This document shows, piece by piece, positions 32,441-62,537 of a stretch of 64,000 nucleotides of DNA. The notes under the pieces were generated by a model that saw only the letters and a list, made by a program, of their open reading frames with translations, was not told the DNA's origin and made no database searches. Each line of letters begins with the position of its first letter. Within the stretch, counting starts at the first letter, position 1. The stretch spans positions 6,604,028 through 6,668,027 of the forward strand of contig JACTAT010000002.1 of assembly GCA_014526335.1 (NCBI GenBank), read 5' to 3'. The DNA comes from Chrysaora quinquecirrha (taxonomy: Eukaryota > Cnidaria > Scyphozoa > Semaeostomeae > Pelagiidae). A program made the translations under genes and the position numbers.

Positions 32441-32725
32441 GGAGGATCAATTGCTCGTAGTTGTAATTGAACTGAATAATTCTTCTGTATCAATGTAGAG
32501 GGGCTAAAAATTTTCCCCAACATGTTTCACATTCTGTTGGTCAACAGCGACCGATTCGGTTGCCCCCAGTTGTCCCATTTCTTTGTTCATGTCCCACCGT
32601 TTCAAGACGTGCGAAATGTCATGAATACGAGGCTGGCTTCACAACACACTCAAGAGGAAACTGAAGATTGGGTGAAGTTTTTCTCAGGCTCTCACAGTTT
32701 GTGCTCGCATTTTCCAAAAAACATC

Positions 32726-50960
<18,235 letters not shown>

Positions 50961-50976
50961 GACAGCGTGAGATTTA

Positions 50977-50982
50977 AATAAA
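50977..50982 (+). terminator. Polyadenylation signal of MMUT
   Basis: Canonical AATAAA 17 bp after the MMUT stop codon. This close spacing implies a very short 3'UTR. Confidence 0.6.
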
Positions 50983-51109
50983 TGCTTATATTTTGCTGTG
51001 TTGCTGACCCTAATTATTTAAATTTAATATGAATATAGGAATGGTAACATACACAACTTCAATAGCTCATGTAAATTTGTAAATTGGACTAAACTACTGA
51101 GCCTTGTTA

Positions 51110-51500
51110 TTCGATGACATTTTTAGATTTATGGGAAGTTGCCCTTATTTTGACCGAAGTTGTCCTGATTTTCAGGGAAGTTACCCTTATTTTAACGGAA
51201 GTTGCCCTGATTTTGACGGAAGTTGCCCTTAATTTAATGGAAATTGCCCTGAATTTAATGGAAGTTCCCCTGATTTTGACGGGATTTGCCCTGATTTGAC
51301 GTTAGTTGTCCTCATGTTGATGGAAGTTGCCCTGATTTTGACGGAAGCTGCCCTTATTTTTATGGAAGTTGCCCTGATTTTGACGGAAGCTGCCCTAATT
51401 TTAATGGAAGTTGCCCTTATTTTAATGTAAGTTGCGCTTATTTTAATGTACTGTAAGTTGCCCTTATTTTGACAGAAGTTTAGCCCCGACGTTGATGAGA
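51110..51500. repeat. Minisatellite of about 21 bp downstream of MMUT
   Basis: Around 16 variants of GAAGTTGCCCTGATTTTGAC in a row. The remaining interval to the HCN-like gene (51500-52495) shows no gene I can support. Confidence 0.85.
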
Positions 51501-52363
51501 GTTCCCTGGCTAAAATGAGGTTTCCCTCATTTTAACAAAAAATTTTTTGACTTTCCCTTTGATGTCATCTAGTCGGTACCATTTCATGTCATTCCATATT
51601 TATTATTTTATACGCATCATAAACTCTCATACTTAATGCTGTCTAATAATTAATTTGCTTGATCCGTAATCCAATTTTCGAAAAGATTAATATTAGAAAT
51701 CAGAGTGAAAATTTTTATAACTTATGGAAGTTTTGTTTTTGCAAAATTTTCTTTTACCAACATGTTCCTTCCAGAATCCGTCAAAGATCTGTTTTGCACA
51801 GACAACAACCAGAAGAGAAAAAACGCGAAAAATGAAAAACATTGCAAGATTTTGGGAGACAAAGATCTCCCGAAACTTTGCCCCGAGAAATATCAGTGGC
51901 TGGTCATGATAAGCGGTGATTCCAATGTCTAGTACTGTGGCAATAGGCTTGCTCGGTGTAGACAGACCTCGATGCCGGCAGAAGGAGTTAGTTAATTTCG
52001 GAATCGCGGACAAAATTAGTCATTAGAGTTATGCTATTTTTGTCGCTGTCCCAAAAACTCAGGCAAAGACGCGGCCGCACGGACACGCCATTTTGTTGGA
52101 AAATTTTGAGCTTTGCCTAAAGGCTGAATTATCTTAGGTACGCCACTGCTTCGAGATTGATTTTTCTTTGTTTCTAATATGGAGATTAGTCTTTTTTTAG
52201 TTAGAGATCCTCGGAGGCCATGCTTTGGTTCGTGGACTTTATGTATCAACGAAACGCCCAGTGGAGGTGGTGGAAATTCAGTTTATGCCGGCGCGATGCC
52301 AAGAAACACAGCCCTTTAAGAGCAAGTGGATTGCATTGGTTTATTGCTCGAACACAATTCATG

Positions 52364-52381
52364 TGACGTCATGTGACGTCA
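52364..52381. promoter_or_regulatory. Two perfect CRE palindromes
   Basis: TGACGTCA occurs at 52364-52371 and again at 52374-52381, 180-197 bp before the first coding ATG of the HCN-like gene. Consistent with CREB/ATF binding. Because the first coding exon appears to follow a splice acceptor (AG at 52494-52495), the sites might be promoter or intronic. Confidence 0.45.
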
Positions 52382-52560
52382 GATAAATTGGGACACGTAA
52401 CAATGCAATGATTTTTGTTGCGATTCGTAGAATTTACACGCAGACATGATTGCTTCTCTCATTTCCTTTTTGATCTCATTTCTTCGTATTTTTAGAGCCG
52501 GTTTTACAAGATTTTAAACCCGAAGTTTTCTTGTCCTTTAGTAAGGGAACGGAATTGAAC

Positions 52561-55500
52561 ATGTGTGCGAAAGTTGGAGCTATGGATGTCGATGTTAATC
52601 TGAAAGAGGGGGTTGATGATAGTCCTTGTTTTCAAAAGCATAGCATGTTTGTTATCGAAGAGGGAGATGATTGTAAGTATATTTGTAAGATGTTTTTGTA
52701 GTAACACGCTTTTTTAGAACACTCAAGGTCCTGGCCAAACAATCAAACATTGTTGGTCAAACATTTGAGATTTGCTATATAAGCAATGTTTGACCGCTTG
52801 GCCGCGCTGCAAAACACTGCTTGACGAGCAGAATTGATTAGCAATGTTTTTATAGTTGAGGAGCAATGTTTGGATTGACACAAGAAAAAGTTTCAGCTGT
52901 TTGACTGGGAGGGGCACAAGCTGCAGGTCCATATATCAGCTCTGATCTTCTAAACTCTAGACCTGTATAAACAAAAAAAGATTGCTTTCGTGGTTACTTG
53001 TTTGCCCTTCTCTATCGTTGTTATCGATGACTATTTATTCCAAATTTTTGTCTCTTTTCAGCTAGTTTTAAACCAAGCTACCGATCCTTTAGAAGACATT
53101 CAGAATCCAGTTATCATAGACGAAGTTCTATCGGTGAACATGTTGGCCGAACACGCCTATTTTCGTAAGTACAGTAGCTACATATACTATAATGAATGAA
53201 ATTGCCCTTTGATCAAATCAGTTATCGCCAAGTAGGCTGATAAGACAACAGGAAGTTCTCATTCCTAGTTAAGGTCATGGCCGAACGATCAAACATTGTT
53301 TGATAAACAAATGAAATTTGCTTGTCAATTAAAATGTTTGACTGTTTGACTTCGTCCAAAACATTGCTCGTCCAGCATTTTTCGTTTGGCTTTTTGTTGA
53401 AAAAATGTTTATCACGCCACAAATTTCGTTTCTTTCGCTTTTCAAGCAGTGTTTTATTGTTTGGCCGCCTTTCCAACATTGCTTCTGGCCAAACTTTTTA
53501 AATTTGTATGCCATGCAAAATGTTTTAGCGTTTTGCTATGTCCCAAACATTGCACGTCGCGAAAAAACATGCTCGTCAGACACTTTAGCTTGGTGTGCAA
53601 ATTTCAAATGTTTGATGACAAAAAATTTTTGATCTTTTGGGGAGAGCCTTGCCTTTCATTGGTACCTGTAATCGCTTCATTCATTTTTAAAGCACTTTTT
53701 GAAAGTTTGCAGCGAAATTTTCGCCTTAAACTCTGTTTTTGTCGTTTGCAAAATTTAACTGCGAATATCAATAGCATTCTTAAATTTGTAGAAAATCAAC
53801 TAAATCTTCTCCTGATATGTCAATTGAATTCTTCAACAGGGAGCTGTTCAGACTGAATTTGGAAAGTAAAGTTGCAATGAAACTTTATGGTCATCATAAA
53901 TATATTGATACTGAAAATGAAAGACAGCAACATTGTGGAAAATGGGTCATTCATCCTATGAGTAATTTCAGGTGAGGAAAACATACTTGATTTCTTTCCT
54001 GTTGTCTCTTATGATCGGGTTTAATCAAGGTGTTTAATCCATACCATTGCCTTAATCTCAGTTAATTAACCCCGAAAAGGATTGCTTTGGTTCATAGGAA
54101 GGTCGTCACATGTTTGGGTACAATGTCCTGGCTGTTAGAATAGATAAATTGGCAAACATGAAGCATGAGGCAGACCGTCCTCAGTCAATTTTATCATTGC
54201 TCACAGTGGTTTTCAAGCTATCCTTCCCTCCCTCTCCTTGGATATCGCTTATTCTTTCAACCTTTCATTTCAAGTCATCTGCAAACTCTGTTTTCTACAA
54301 CCACTACTCTCGTTTGCAACTTCCTTCAGTGCTGAGCAAGGTGCATTAGCAATTGACTATAAAGTTCTTGTTTTGGTCCGAAATGGTACGTTTTTTGCCA
54401 TCTTTTTTAGGTTCTACTGGGACATGCTATTGGTGACAATATTATTCTTTCAAGTTTTGGTCCTTCCAGTAAACATTGCATTTTACAGCACAGATTTTTC
54501 TGTTACATGGTTGGTTATCAATGGTACATCTGACGTCATCTTCCTTTTCGATATTTTCCTTAATTTCTTCACTGGAATACCCGATGTAGATGATGAGCAT
54601 TTGGTAAGTGACGTAAGCTTAAGACTGATATTTTATAGAGTATAGCCTCAGGTTTTTTTCTTGATTTCCTTCTGTTAAAAGGGCTCCGTTCTGTGAAAGA
54701 ACCAACGAGAGTTGGGAAATTCTTAGTGATCTCATGGAATGGTGGACCTATAGAGAAATAGACTTGGAGCGGGTCTTATTTCATGGCACTACTTTACTTC
54801 TTTATACTGCTAGATTTTTTTGTTGCTCTTGACTGACTGACTGACTGACTGACTTACTGATTGACTAACTGACTGACTGACTGACTGACTGACTGACTGA
54901 CTGACTGACTGACTGACTGACTGACTGACTGACTGACTGACTGACTGACTGACTGACTGACTGACTGACTGACTGACTGACTGACTGACTGACTGACTGA
55001 CTGACTGACTGACTGACTGACTGACTGACTGACTGACTGACTGACTGACTGACTGACTGACTGACTGACTGACTGACTGTTTTTTGTATCTGTTGTTCCA
55101 CTTTTCACCCATAATTCCATTTTCATTTCAGACAATTTTAAACCGGAAAGAAATCCGCAAAAGATATCTCAAGACTTGGTTTGCCGTGGACTTGTTCTCA
55201 TCATTACCATTCGATTACGTCTACCATGCATTCCATTCCACACATTCAAGCCAGACCATTCTCAAAGCTTCTAGAGGCTTTAAGATATTCAAATTGACAA
55301 AAATGCTTGGTTTATTGCGATTGCTAAGACTGTCAAGGCTGCTAAGATACATGCGACGATTTGAAGAGGTGATTGCTTTCATCATTGAGCGATTGTTATT
55401 TCCCTTTAGTTCTATCATATCCCCTCTCTTTTAAACCCCCTCTCTTCAAAACCAGTTTCTCTATAAATCACTCCTCTATTAAGATCTTTTTCTATTAAAT

Positions 55501-58500
55501 CCCTCTCTATTAAAGCCCCCTCTCTGTTAACCCCCTCTCTATTTACCCCCTCTCTATTTTGCCTCCTCTCTATTAACCCCCTCTCTATTTAGCTTCCTCT
55601 CTATTATGCCCCCTCTCTATTAAGACCCATCTCTATTATGCCCCCTCTCTATTAAGACACATCTCTATTATGCCATTTTTTTTCTAATAAATCCTTTCCC
55701 TTAAAATTTACTATGTCCCGGAGGGCATCATAATAAAGTTAGACCGGAGGGTTTTCGTCATAAGGTAAGATTCATCACTACGGTTTAAGCATAATTTAAA
55801 TTGACATTTCGTCACATAAAGAAACTTTAGAAACTTTCAGTACAGGACCAATTCCTTAAATTCGTCGAAAAATTGTTTGTCCAACCTTTCCCTTAGTTCT
55901 ATAGCCATGGATCACTTCTTTAAAGTTTTTGGAATAAGAGCAAAAACAATAAAGCCAGGAAAAGTAGTAATATTGACACTAATTGCAGTCTCTTTAAAAT
56001 TAACGAAGAAGTTCAAATGATAGCTATCTTTCGATTTCTTTCAGATTACGAACATAACATCGGCACATCTCAGAATCATAAAATTAATTGGTCTGATGTT
56101 GCTGCTGTCTCACTGGAGTGGCTGTATGCAGTATCTTATCCCTTATTTACAAGATTTTCCTGAGTCTTCGTGGATTGTACGAAACAATTTGAAGGTAAGT
56201 GGGAACATTTGCAATCTGCATTAAAATCGATTTCTAACCATAAAAATTTCAGTAAGCAAATCAAACAAGCTCTCATAGCTAAATACTGATAACTTAAACT
56301 GGCCAGTTACACAGGATTCGTAAAATCGAACGTTTATTATTAGCTTGCATTAGTATTAGTTTCATCTATATTGCTGTAGTTTTTGTCATCTTCAATCTTC
56401 TAGTTCTGTTAGTTATGTAATCCTATATGTTACCTTTATATATATATGTATATTCATTGCAAAATTTATATCATTATATACCTATATATAAATATTTTTA
56501 TTTTTTTTCATTATTATTTTTTTTCATTTTTTTTTTAAGCAGCCCAAGCTAGATATGCTCTGCTTTTCTTGGGCCGTGCAGATTAACATCTTTTTTGTAT
56601 TAATTGTATTTTAATGATGTTTTTTCTGCAAATAAAATTGAATTGAATTAAATTGCATTGCATAAACTGAAAACCAGCAGCAAAAGAATAAGAATCCTGA
56701 ACTCTCAATTGATATCTAGTACATTCTATTTTTTAAATGCTGCTGCAAGCTGCTTAATAAAAGATCTGAGATTTCAGCCCTTAGAATTGCTTATGAGTTG
56801 CTTAACTCTCAAAACTTTGCTTAATCATCTAAGCACCTACTACTTTACGTTAAAAAATATCCAGTTTTGGCCCTTTTCCTGGAAAAATTTTTAGTCAAAA
56901 GGTTAAAAGATTTAGTTAATATTGTTTAATTGTGTAGTTGCTACTTGCAACTTCTTCACTGAGCTCTTAACTAGCCCTAACTGCTGATTAATTGATTGCT
57001 TATTTCATTAATAATATAATCGTTTCGTGAAATCATTTTGTTTCACTTGAAGTTCCGGTGAAATCCATGTATTCTCGTGGAAATCGTACTTGGCGAATAT
57101 GGCGGACTGTAGACTTATTACCTGAGTCCTAGTTATCGCTAACGGCTAACGACCGACCTCAAAACCGCTCAGCCTCTTTGAGCAAACAGCTGTTTGGTAG
57201 TTGTTGTTGTTGTTGCTCTTTGGGAAGAGAGGAACTCATGTAATAAGTCTAGGTGGAATGTGGCTTTCAGGTGAAATAAAGTCAGTGCTGAGAATCCCCG
57301 CGAGATCCGCTGTGTCTTTCATAGAGATATAGTCATGAAGCCTTGTAGATATCCTTTATATTTTTACCTTCAGATTCTCAAAAGGAATATGCATTTGATG
57401 CCTGCTAAGTCTGTAGAATCGGAAGAGGCAAATTCCTCCCTTAAATTTCGCCAATTTCCAGCTGTTAGATTCATGTTGCTACAACTTTTTTTGTTCTTAT
57501 AGGACGCAAGCATCTGGGATAAGTACAGTTGGGCTGTTTTCAAAGCCATGTCTCATATGTTGAGTATTGGTTATGGTCGATTTCCACCTAATAATACTAC
57601 TGAATCGTGGATGATTATTATGAGCATGACGATTGGCGGGGCTTTCTACGCTACGTTTATTGGTGGGATATCAACTTTGTCAATGGCTATTGATTCATCT
57701 GGAAGACAGTATTCTGAAAAGGTGGGTGAATTGATTATGACTGATGTAATGATTTCGTAAATATGATGATGATGATGACGGTCTTGATCGCAATGATATG
57801 TATGATGATGAAGAAGATGATAATCGTGATCATGATCATCATCTATATGATGATTATAATGCTAATGATGATCAGAATCATGGTGATGATTATGATGATG
57901 ATTGTGATGATAATGATTATGTTGATTATGATTATGATGATGGTAATGAGGATGATGAAGATGTTGATTATGATGATTATTGTGACGTGATTATGATGAT
58001 TATCATCCTTACTATTAATTTTATCATCATGTCTTTATTCTTTAGATTCAACAAGTAAACGAATACTTGAAATACAGGAAGATTCCTCGTTACTTGAGAG
58101 AGCAAGTCCATCAATACTATGAACATCGTTTTCAACGCAAATGCTTTGACGAGGAACAAATTTTGAAAGAAATTTCTCCATGTCTCAGAGAGGTAAAAAA
58201 CGTAGATTCAGTATTATATATTTTGTGGCTCATTATAGGGTGTCTACCTCCTTTAGTCCTGAAAAAATGCTTTTTGTCTTCCTTCCTAAAAATGGCAACT
58301 AGACTAGAATCTAAGTGTGATGTCAAGGCGAATGCGTATCGAACAGCTAATTACTACTTATATTTTATTCCTCTCAAGTTACTTGCTTATGTTTTTAAAC
58401 TACTTGTAGATATATATTTTTGTTATTCGTGGGCACGTGTGCCTTTATATACTTCACCTCCTAACCCACGCTCCTTCGTTCGTTGCCCCCTAGCTCGGTA

Positions 58501-59214
58501 CACTGTGGGTAGTGATTCACAGATGGGGAACTAATTCCCTATGGACCTAATTGTGTCTGTCGGCGGTTGATTTTAAACTGCTAACTTTCATGAAAATGTC
58601 TCCTAGTTTCCAAAAATGTTGACTTCTCGTGTGGTACTTACTGGTACTTGCCCCCTACCCACCCAAGCGCCCACTAAGTTATTGCCCCTTCCCTTACAAG
58701 GATGACATGACCTGGTTCTCAATATCAATGTCTACCTCAAGTAAACTTCATTTATTTATTGAAAATAATGATAAAGATATTACATCAGGAGCTCCAGCTA
58801 GCTCGTTATATCAGGAGCCTAGCGAAGTTAGGGTTCGAGCCCAAGCCATGGTAGTGTCACAGCCAGGGTCGAGGTCTGGTCAGTTCATCTATTGCTGAGA
58901 TCCTAGCGATTGGCGCTACATACACCATTTCAACTAACTTTCTTAAAAATTTTCTTTTTTTATCTTGCAGAAAATCTTAATGTGTCATCTTGGTGGTCTT
59001 TTGCGAGCAGTTCCTTTCTTCAAAAAGGCAAGTGCTGAATTCTTGGAACAGTTGGTCACTCTTCTTCATTTCGAAGTTTACCTGCCTGGGGAAATCGTTT
59101 GCAAAAAAGGACGAAAAGGAAACAGAATGTTTTTTATTGAACATGGAGTCGTAGAAGTTCTTGCTAATGATGGTTCTGTAACTGCTAAATTATCAAAAGG
59201 ATCACATTTTGGAG
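52561..59214 (+). CDS. Hyperpolarisation-activated cyclic-nucleotide-gated (HCN-like) channel, 3'-partial
   Basis: Plasma-membrane cation channel. Exons: 52561-52672 (ATG chosen as first in frame; exon may begin at 52496), 53062-53164, 53840-53971, 54411-54603, 55132-55368, 56045-56194, 57503-57721, 58046-58192, 58971-59214. Phases join over 512 residues. Visible: HCN domain ending GKWVIHPMSNFRFYWD (about 105-120), S1-S3, S4 with repeated R/K (KLTKMLGLLRLLRLSRLLRY, about 230-253), pore helix and filter SIGYG (330-334; vertebrate HCNs have CIGYG), C-linker (about 383-435) and the first half of the CNBD ending GSHFG. The phosphate-binding cassette and C-terminus are not in the window; the next intron contains transposons to its end, or the gene is truncated. 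The last donor (GTGTTT) is weak. Confidence 0.92.
52730..52920. repeat. CAAACATTG-family repeat, HCN intron 1
   Basis: TCCTGGCCAAACAATCAAAC, TTGGTCAAACATTTGAGATT and TTGACCGCTTGGCCGCGCTG. Confidence 0.7.
53265..53645. repeat. CAAACATTG-family repeat cluster, HCN intron 2
   Basis: GGCCGAACGATCAAACATTG, TTTGACTGTTTGACTTCGTC and TTGTTTGGCCGCCTTTCC; two or more copies. Confidence 0.7.
54830..55079. repeat. (GACT)n tetranucleotide microsatellite
   Basis: Almost pure GACTGACT for 250 bp, ending 52 bp before HCN exon 5. Ser-Gln-Ser-Val frames on the minus strand are artefacts. Confidence 0.98.
55415..55675. repeat. CCCCCTCTCTATTAA minisatellite
   Basis: About 14-15 bp units (CCCCCTCTCTATTAA and variants). 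A similar but poorer stretch lies at 47500-47690 in MMUT. Confidence 0.85.
57105..57253. mobile_element. MITE with TAGACTTATTACCTGAGTCC ends
   Basis: TAGACTTATTACCTGAGTCC on the left faces GGAACTCATGTAATAAGTCTA on the right. Interior AACAGCTGTTTGGTAGTTGT also occurs reversed at 22314-22400 in SLCO intron 1. Confidence 0.7.
57758..58030. repeat. (GAT)n-rich stretch, HCN intron 7
   Basis: Imperfect GATGAT/AATGAT triplets over about 270 bp, ending just before exon 8 at 58046. Confidence 0.9.
58785..58932 (+). repeat. SINE-like repeat (CACCTT-tailed family), HCN intron 8
   Basis: GGGTTCGAGCCCAAGCC (B box), TAGTGTCACAGCCAGGGTCG, TGAGATCCTAGCGATTGGCG and a CACCATTTCAAC end, 40 bp before exon 9. 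Confidence 0.75.
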
Positions 59215-59750
59215 GTGTTTTTTGTTAATGCTATGAATGTTGTTTATCCCGCACATAACAACCTTCATTTATTAAGAATCTACAGCCTGAATTTATATAT
59301 TTTCTACCCAATAAATAAGAACCACTATAGCCTGATTTCCAAAGAGGTTCTTAATTAAGGGGACTCGGATCACTCACTGGGGTTTAAATGCAACTTGTGC
59401 TTGGGTTAACCTCTTTCATGGACTCCAAAACATTGCATTCAGAACATTGAGAAGCAGGGCGCTGCTAAGCTGCTAAACCTTGAAACATGCTTTATTTTTC
59501 CTTGCAATTGCTTTCGACTCTCTTTTAAGAACCTACACACTGATTATGGTATAAACCTCATTACATAAGAATCTAAACAGGCTGTGTTCAAAGTTCTGGT
59601 GCAATAAGGATTTCTACCGATCTATTGACCATTCAATGTCATTTTCTATTTACTTTTCGAGATACAGCGGGATTTTGACTAAATTTGGGTAGTAAGGGTT
59701 TATTCCGTTGTTCAACCGAATACGTTATAAAAAGAGTCCTTCCTAGCTAA

Positions 59751-60140
59751 TACACGTTTTTTTTTATAAGAAACCAGTTTATAAGAAACCTAGAACTAGA
59801 CACCCAAAAAGTTAAGAAACTTTTAGAACTAGGAGGAAGAAGTTAAGAAACTGTAGAAATTTTGTGTCCGTTTTCCAACATAGTGATTCACATTTGTGGA
59901 GGTAGTCATTAGTTCTCAAGCATTTCCTTGCTATTTCTCGCACCAGAGTAGCTAATTTCGTGCGATTTCTCGCATCTGTAAGCAATTCTGTATCCCATAG
60001 AAGGCTTTTTGTCGTTTTTACTGCATTTTATTTCAATTAATCAAGAAACTGTTAAGAAACTTTTAGAACTAAAATTGGGCCAAAAATTAAGAAACTTTTA
60101 GAACTAGGCCCCGAGCTAGGTTTCTTATAAAAAACGTGTA
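59751..60140. mobile_element. MITE inserted at TA in the left arm
   Basis: TACACGTTTTTTTTTATAAG faces CTTATAAAAAACGTGTA. The right arm at the matching place reads CTAATATAC without it, so the TA was duplicated on insertion. Same family design as 18157-18515 and 22405-22546. Confidence 0.92.
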
Positions 60141-60373
60141 TACTAAATCACGAACGAAGTCAATGATTAAAATCCATCATCTGAGTAAGAACTTTGCTCA
60201 TTTTCAATGTCAGATATTTCAATGTCATGATCTCCACTTATCAAAAGCTCTGCAACATCATCTGGAAATGCTTCATCTATCCAGTCTGTTTTTAAATCTG
60301 GCAACCATCCATGACTTGCTGGGTCTTCTAAAAGCATCATCGGATCTCCGCCTTCCTCCAAATTCTGGCAATG

Positions 60374-62056
60374 CTCAAAACGACTTTATCAATCCATTCA
60401 GTCAAGATATCGAGAAAGAAAGGTTATACAATCTTGCTTCTGGTTGTCCGCTGCCTAATGACATTGCCGACAATCTTCTTTCAGTAGTCCAAAATGGAGC
60501 CGAAATGCGTAAAAAGTTCTTTAATCGTCTGAATGACAAAAAAGATGGAACAGACCTCTTTTTCGAACCAATCAAGAGAGTTGCATGGAAGAGCTTTTGT
60601 GATTCGAACAAGAAAGTGAAAGTCGGTACCAAAGGACAGTCAAAAGACGTATCAGTTCAGCGTGACATACTCGGTCTTCTTGCAGCGAAATCCCAGCAAC
60701 AAAATGCAGGAATTAATATTGATAAAGCTTTATGTTTTCCCTTGGCACCAGTTCCGCTTTCGATGGCCACAAGCGACGGGGTAAGACGAAAACAGCAAAG
60801 GGCAAACTGATGTCGTCTGCGTTGTCTTCACTAATTGAAGAGGATACCCATCTTCCTGAAGTTGAGGATACATTGCAAGTTACGGTGATCGATCTAATAG
60901 CCTTGATTCGAAGCATGGTAAAATTGCCAAATACCTTTCATGATCTTGCCTTGCAGATCCTTGTTAATGTCTCAAGACGTTACCACGTTATCTACTTTGC
61001 ATGTGATACCCACAGTAATCGTTCAATCAAGAATATGGAAAGAGCTGATAGAAGTACAAGCAAAACGTTTATCATTCGAAATAGTGGTATTCATTTACCG
61101 TCTGATTTTAAGAGATTTTGGGGAACGGCGAAAACAAAGAGCGCTTTTCGCGGTCATCGAAGAAACATTGATTGATAACCGTCATCTCATTGGAGAGCGT
61201 ATTGTATATTTTGCGAGAGGAACTCAATGTATTAAAATAACAAGAGAAGGGTCTACGATAATTCCGGAGTTGAGAACGGAGCATGAAGAAGCAGACACAA
61301 AAATTGTGTACCTTTTGAAGCATGCCGCAACTAATGAATAAGCAGGGCAACGTACACTTTGTGTTATCCGCTCAAGTTCGGGAGATATCGACATTCCTAT
61401 TATTTTGCTTGGGAGTACGCTTGTCCAAGACATGAAACTGTACATTGACAACGGGACTGTTAAAAGTAGACGACTTCTTGATATGAATGCTTACGACTTA
61501 TGACAAGAACAAAAGACAGCCCTTGTGAGATTCCATGCATTCACTGGGAATGATTATGTCGCTTGCTTCTTTCGAAAAGGAAAGCATCTTTGTTGGAAAT
61601 ACACCAAGAGCAGCAGCGCTTTCCTGGATGCTTTTGCAAAACTGGGTTGCGAAAATGACGTGTCACTGGATGTCTTCGACAAGCTAGAAGAATTTGTTTT
61701 TCTTATTTATGGCCTCAAAAAATGCAAAAGCGTTAATGAAGCACGTTCTGTGATTTTCTGGAGGCAAATTAATAAGGGTAAAGTTACAGACCTCTCTGTT
61801 TTACCGCCATGCAAAAGTAGCCTACAGAAACATGTACAAAGAGCAAATTACATTGCCAGAATTTGGAGGAAGGCGGAGATCCGATGATGCTTTTAGAAGA
61901 CCCAGCAAGTCACGGATGGTTGCCAGATTTAAAACAGACTGGATAGATGAAGCATTTCCATATGATGTTGCAGAGCTTTTGATAAGTGGAGATCATGACA
62001 TTGAAATATCTGACATTGATAATGAGCAAAGTTCTTACTCAGATGATGGATTTTAA
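60374..62056 (+). pseudogene. Decayed transposon-associated protein gene
   Basis: Three frames on the plus strand are needed to read one protein-like sequence: INPFSQDIEKERLYNLASGC (60390-), LAPVPLSMATSDG (about 60745), HEEADTKIVYLLKHA (about 61280), then after a stop at 61339, SSSGDIDIPIILLGSTL, another stop at 61501, HAFTGNDYVACFFRKGKH (about 61533), LPPCKSSLQKHVQRANYIA (about 61805), and a shift to DWIDEAFPYDVAELLISGDH. I recognise the HEEADT..HAFTG..QHVxRANY order from a family abundant in cnidarian and other animal genomes, probably transposon-borne and possibly with a nuclease-like (PIN/FEN-type) fold. At least two stops and shifts make it a pseudogene. Confidence 0.7.
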
Positions 62057-62240
62057 TCATTGACTTCGTTCGTGATTTAGTATATTAGCTAGGAAGGACT
62101 CTTTTATAACGTATTCGGTTGAACAACGGAATAAACCCTTACTACCCAAATTTAGTCAAAACCCGCTGTATCTCGAAAAGTAAATAGAAAATGACACTGG
62201 ATGGTCAATAGATCGGTAGAAATCCTTATTGCACCAGAAC

Positions 62241-62537
62241 GAGGCTACATCATGTTTTGCCTTTAAAAGACTCTTTTGATCGAACAACATCCATAGTCAT
62301 AATCAGCATGAAATCTAGTCTAGAAAGTGTCATTTGCATGTCTAAAGCTTCCAAAATGTTTTGGCGGCAGGAACAGGCCAAAACGAGGTTAATTCATGAA
62401 ATATCTTGAAAAAGCAGCCTCGTTCGCATGAATAACATCCATATTCGTAATCAGCGTGAAAACTGGTCTAGAAAAATTATGTCCCTAAATTCCCTCGCCA
62501 GGTGATACCTGGCTCACTCTCCGACTGGACTAAGTAG
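62241..62537. other. Spacer with two diverged copies of a short block
   Basis: AACAACATCCATAGTCATAATCAGC and AATAACATCCATATTCGTAATCAGC-type blocks recur about 150 bp apart (62283 and 62431), each followed by GTCTAGAAA. No gene seen. Confidence 0.5.

Larger units (their letters stand above)
59593..62240. repeat. Large inverted duplication with transposon gene between arms
   Basis: Right arm 61851-62240 (390 bp) is the reverse complement of left arm 59593-60373 once the MITE at 59751-60140 is removed (about 391 bp). Outer ends: GTTCTGGTGCAATAAGGATT and AATCCTTATTGCACCAGAAC. Arms differ by scattered substitutions only. The arm encodes the C-terminus of the pseudogene between them. Confidence 0.88.

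Noticed and set aside
54810..55135. Ser-Gln-Ser-Val repeat protein on the minus strand
   Set aside because: Artefact of the (GACT)n microsatellite.
58067..58534. 155-codon ORF extending HCN exon 8
   Set aside because: Reads through the donor at 58193; downstream residues do not resemble a C-linker or CNBD.
60135..60373. N-terminal start of the transposon-like protein in the left arm (+ strand)
   Set aside because: This strand is the antisense of the duplicated C-terminal coding region, so the apparent reading frame there is not the real N-terminus.
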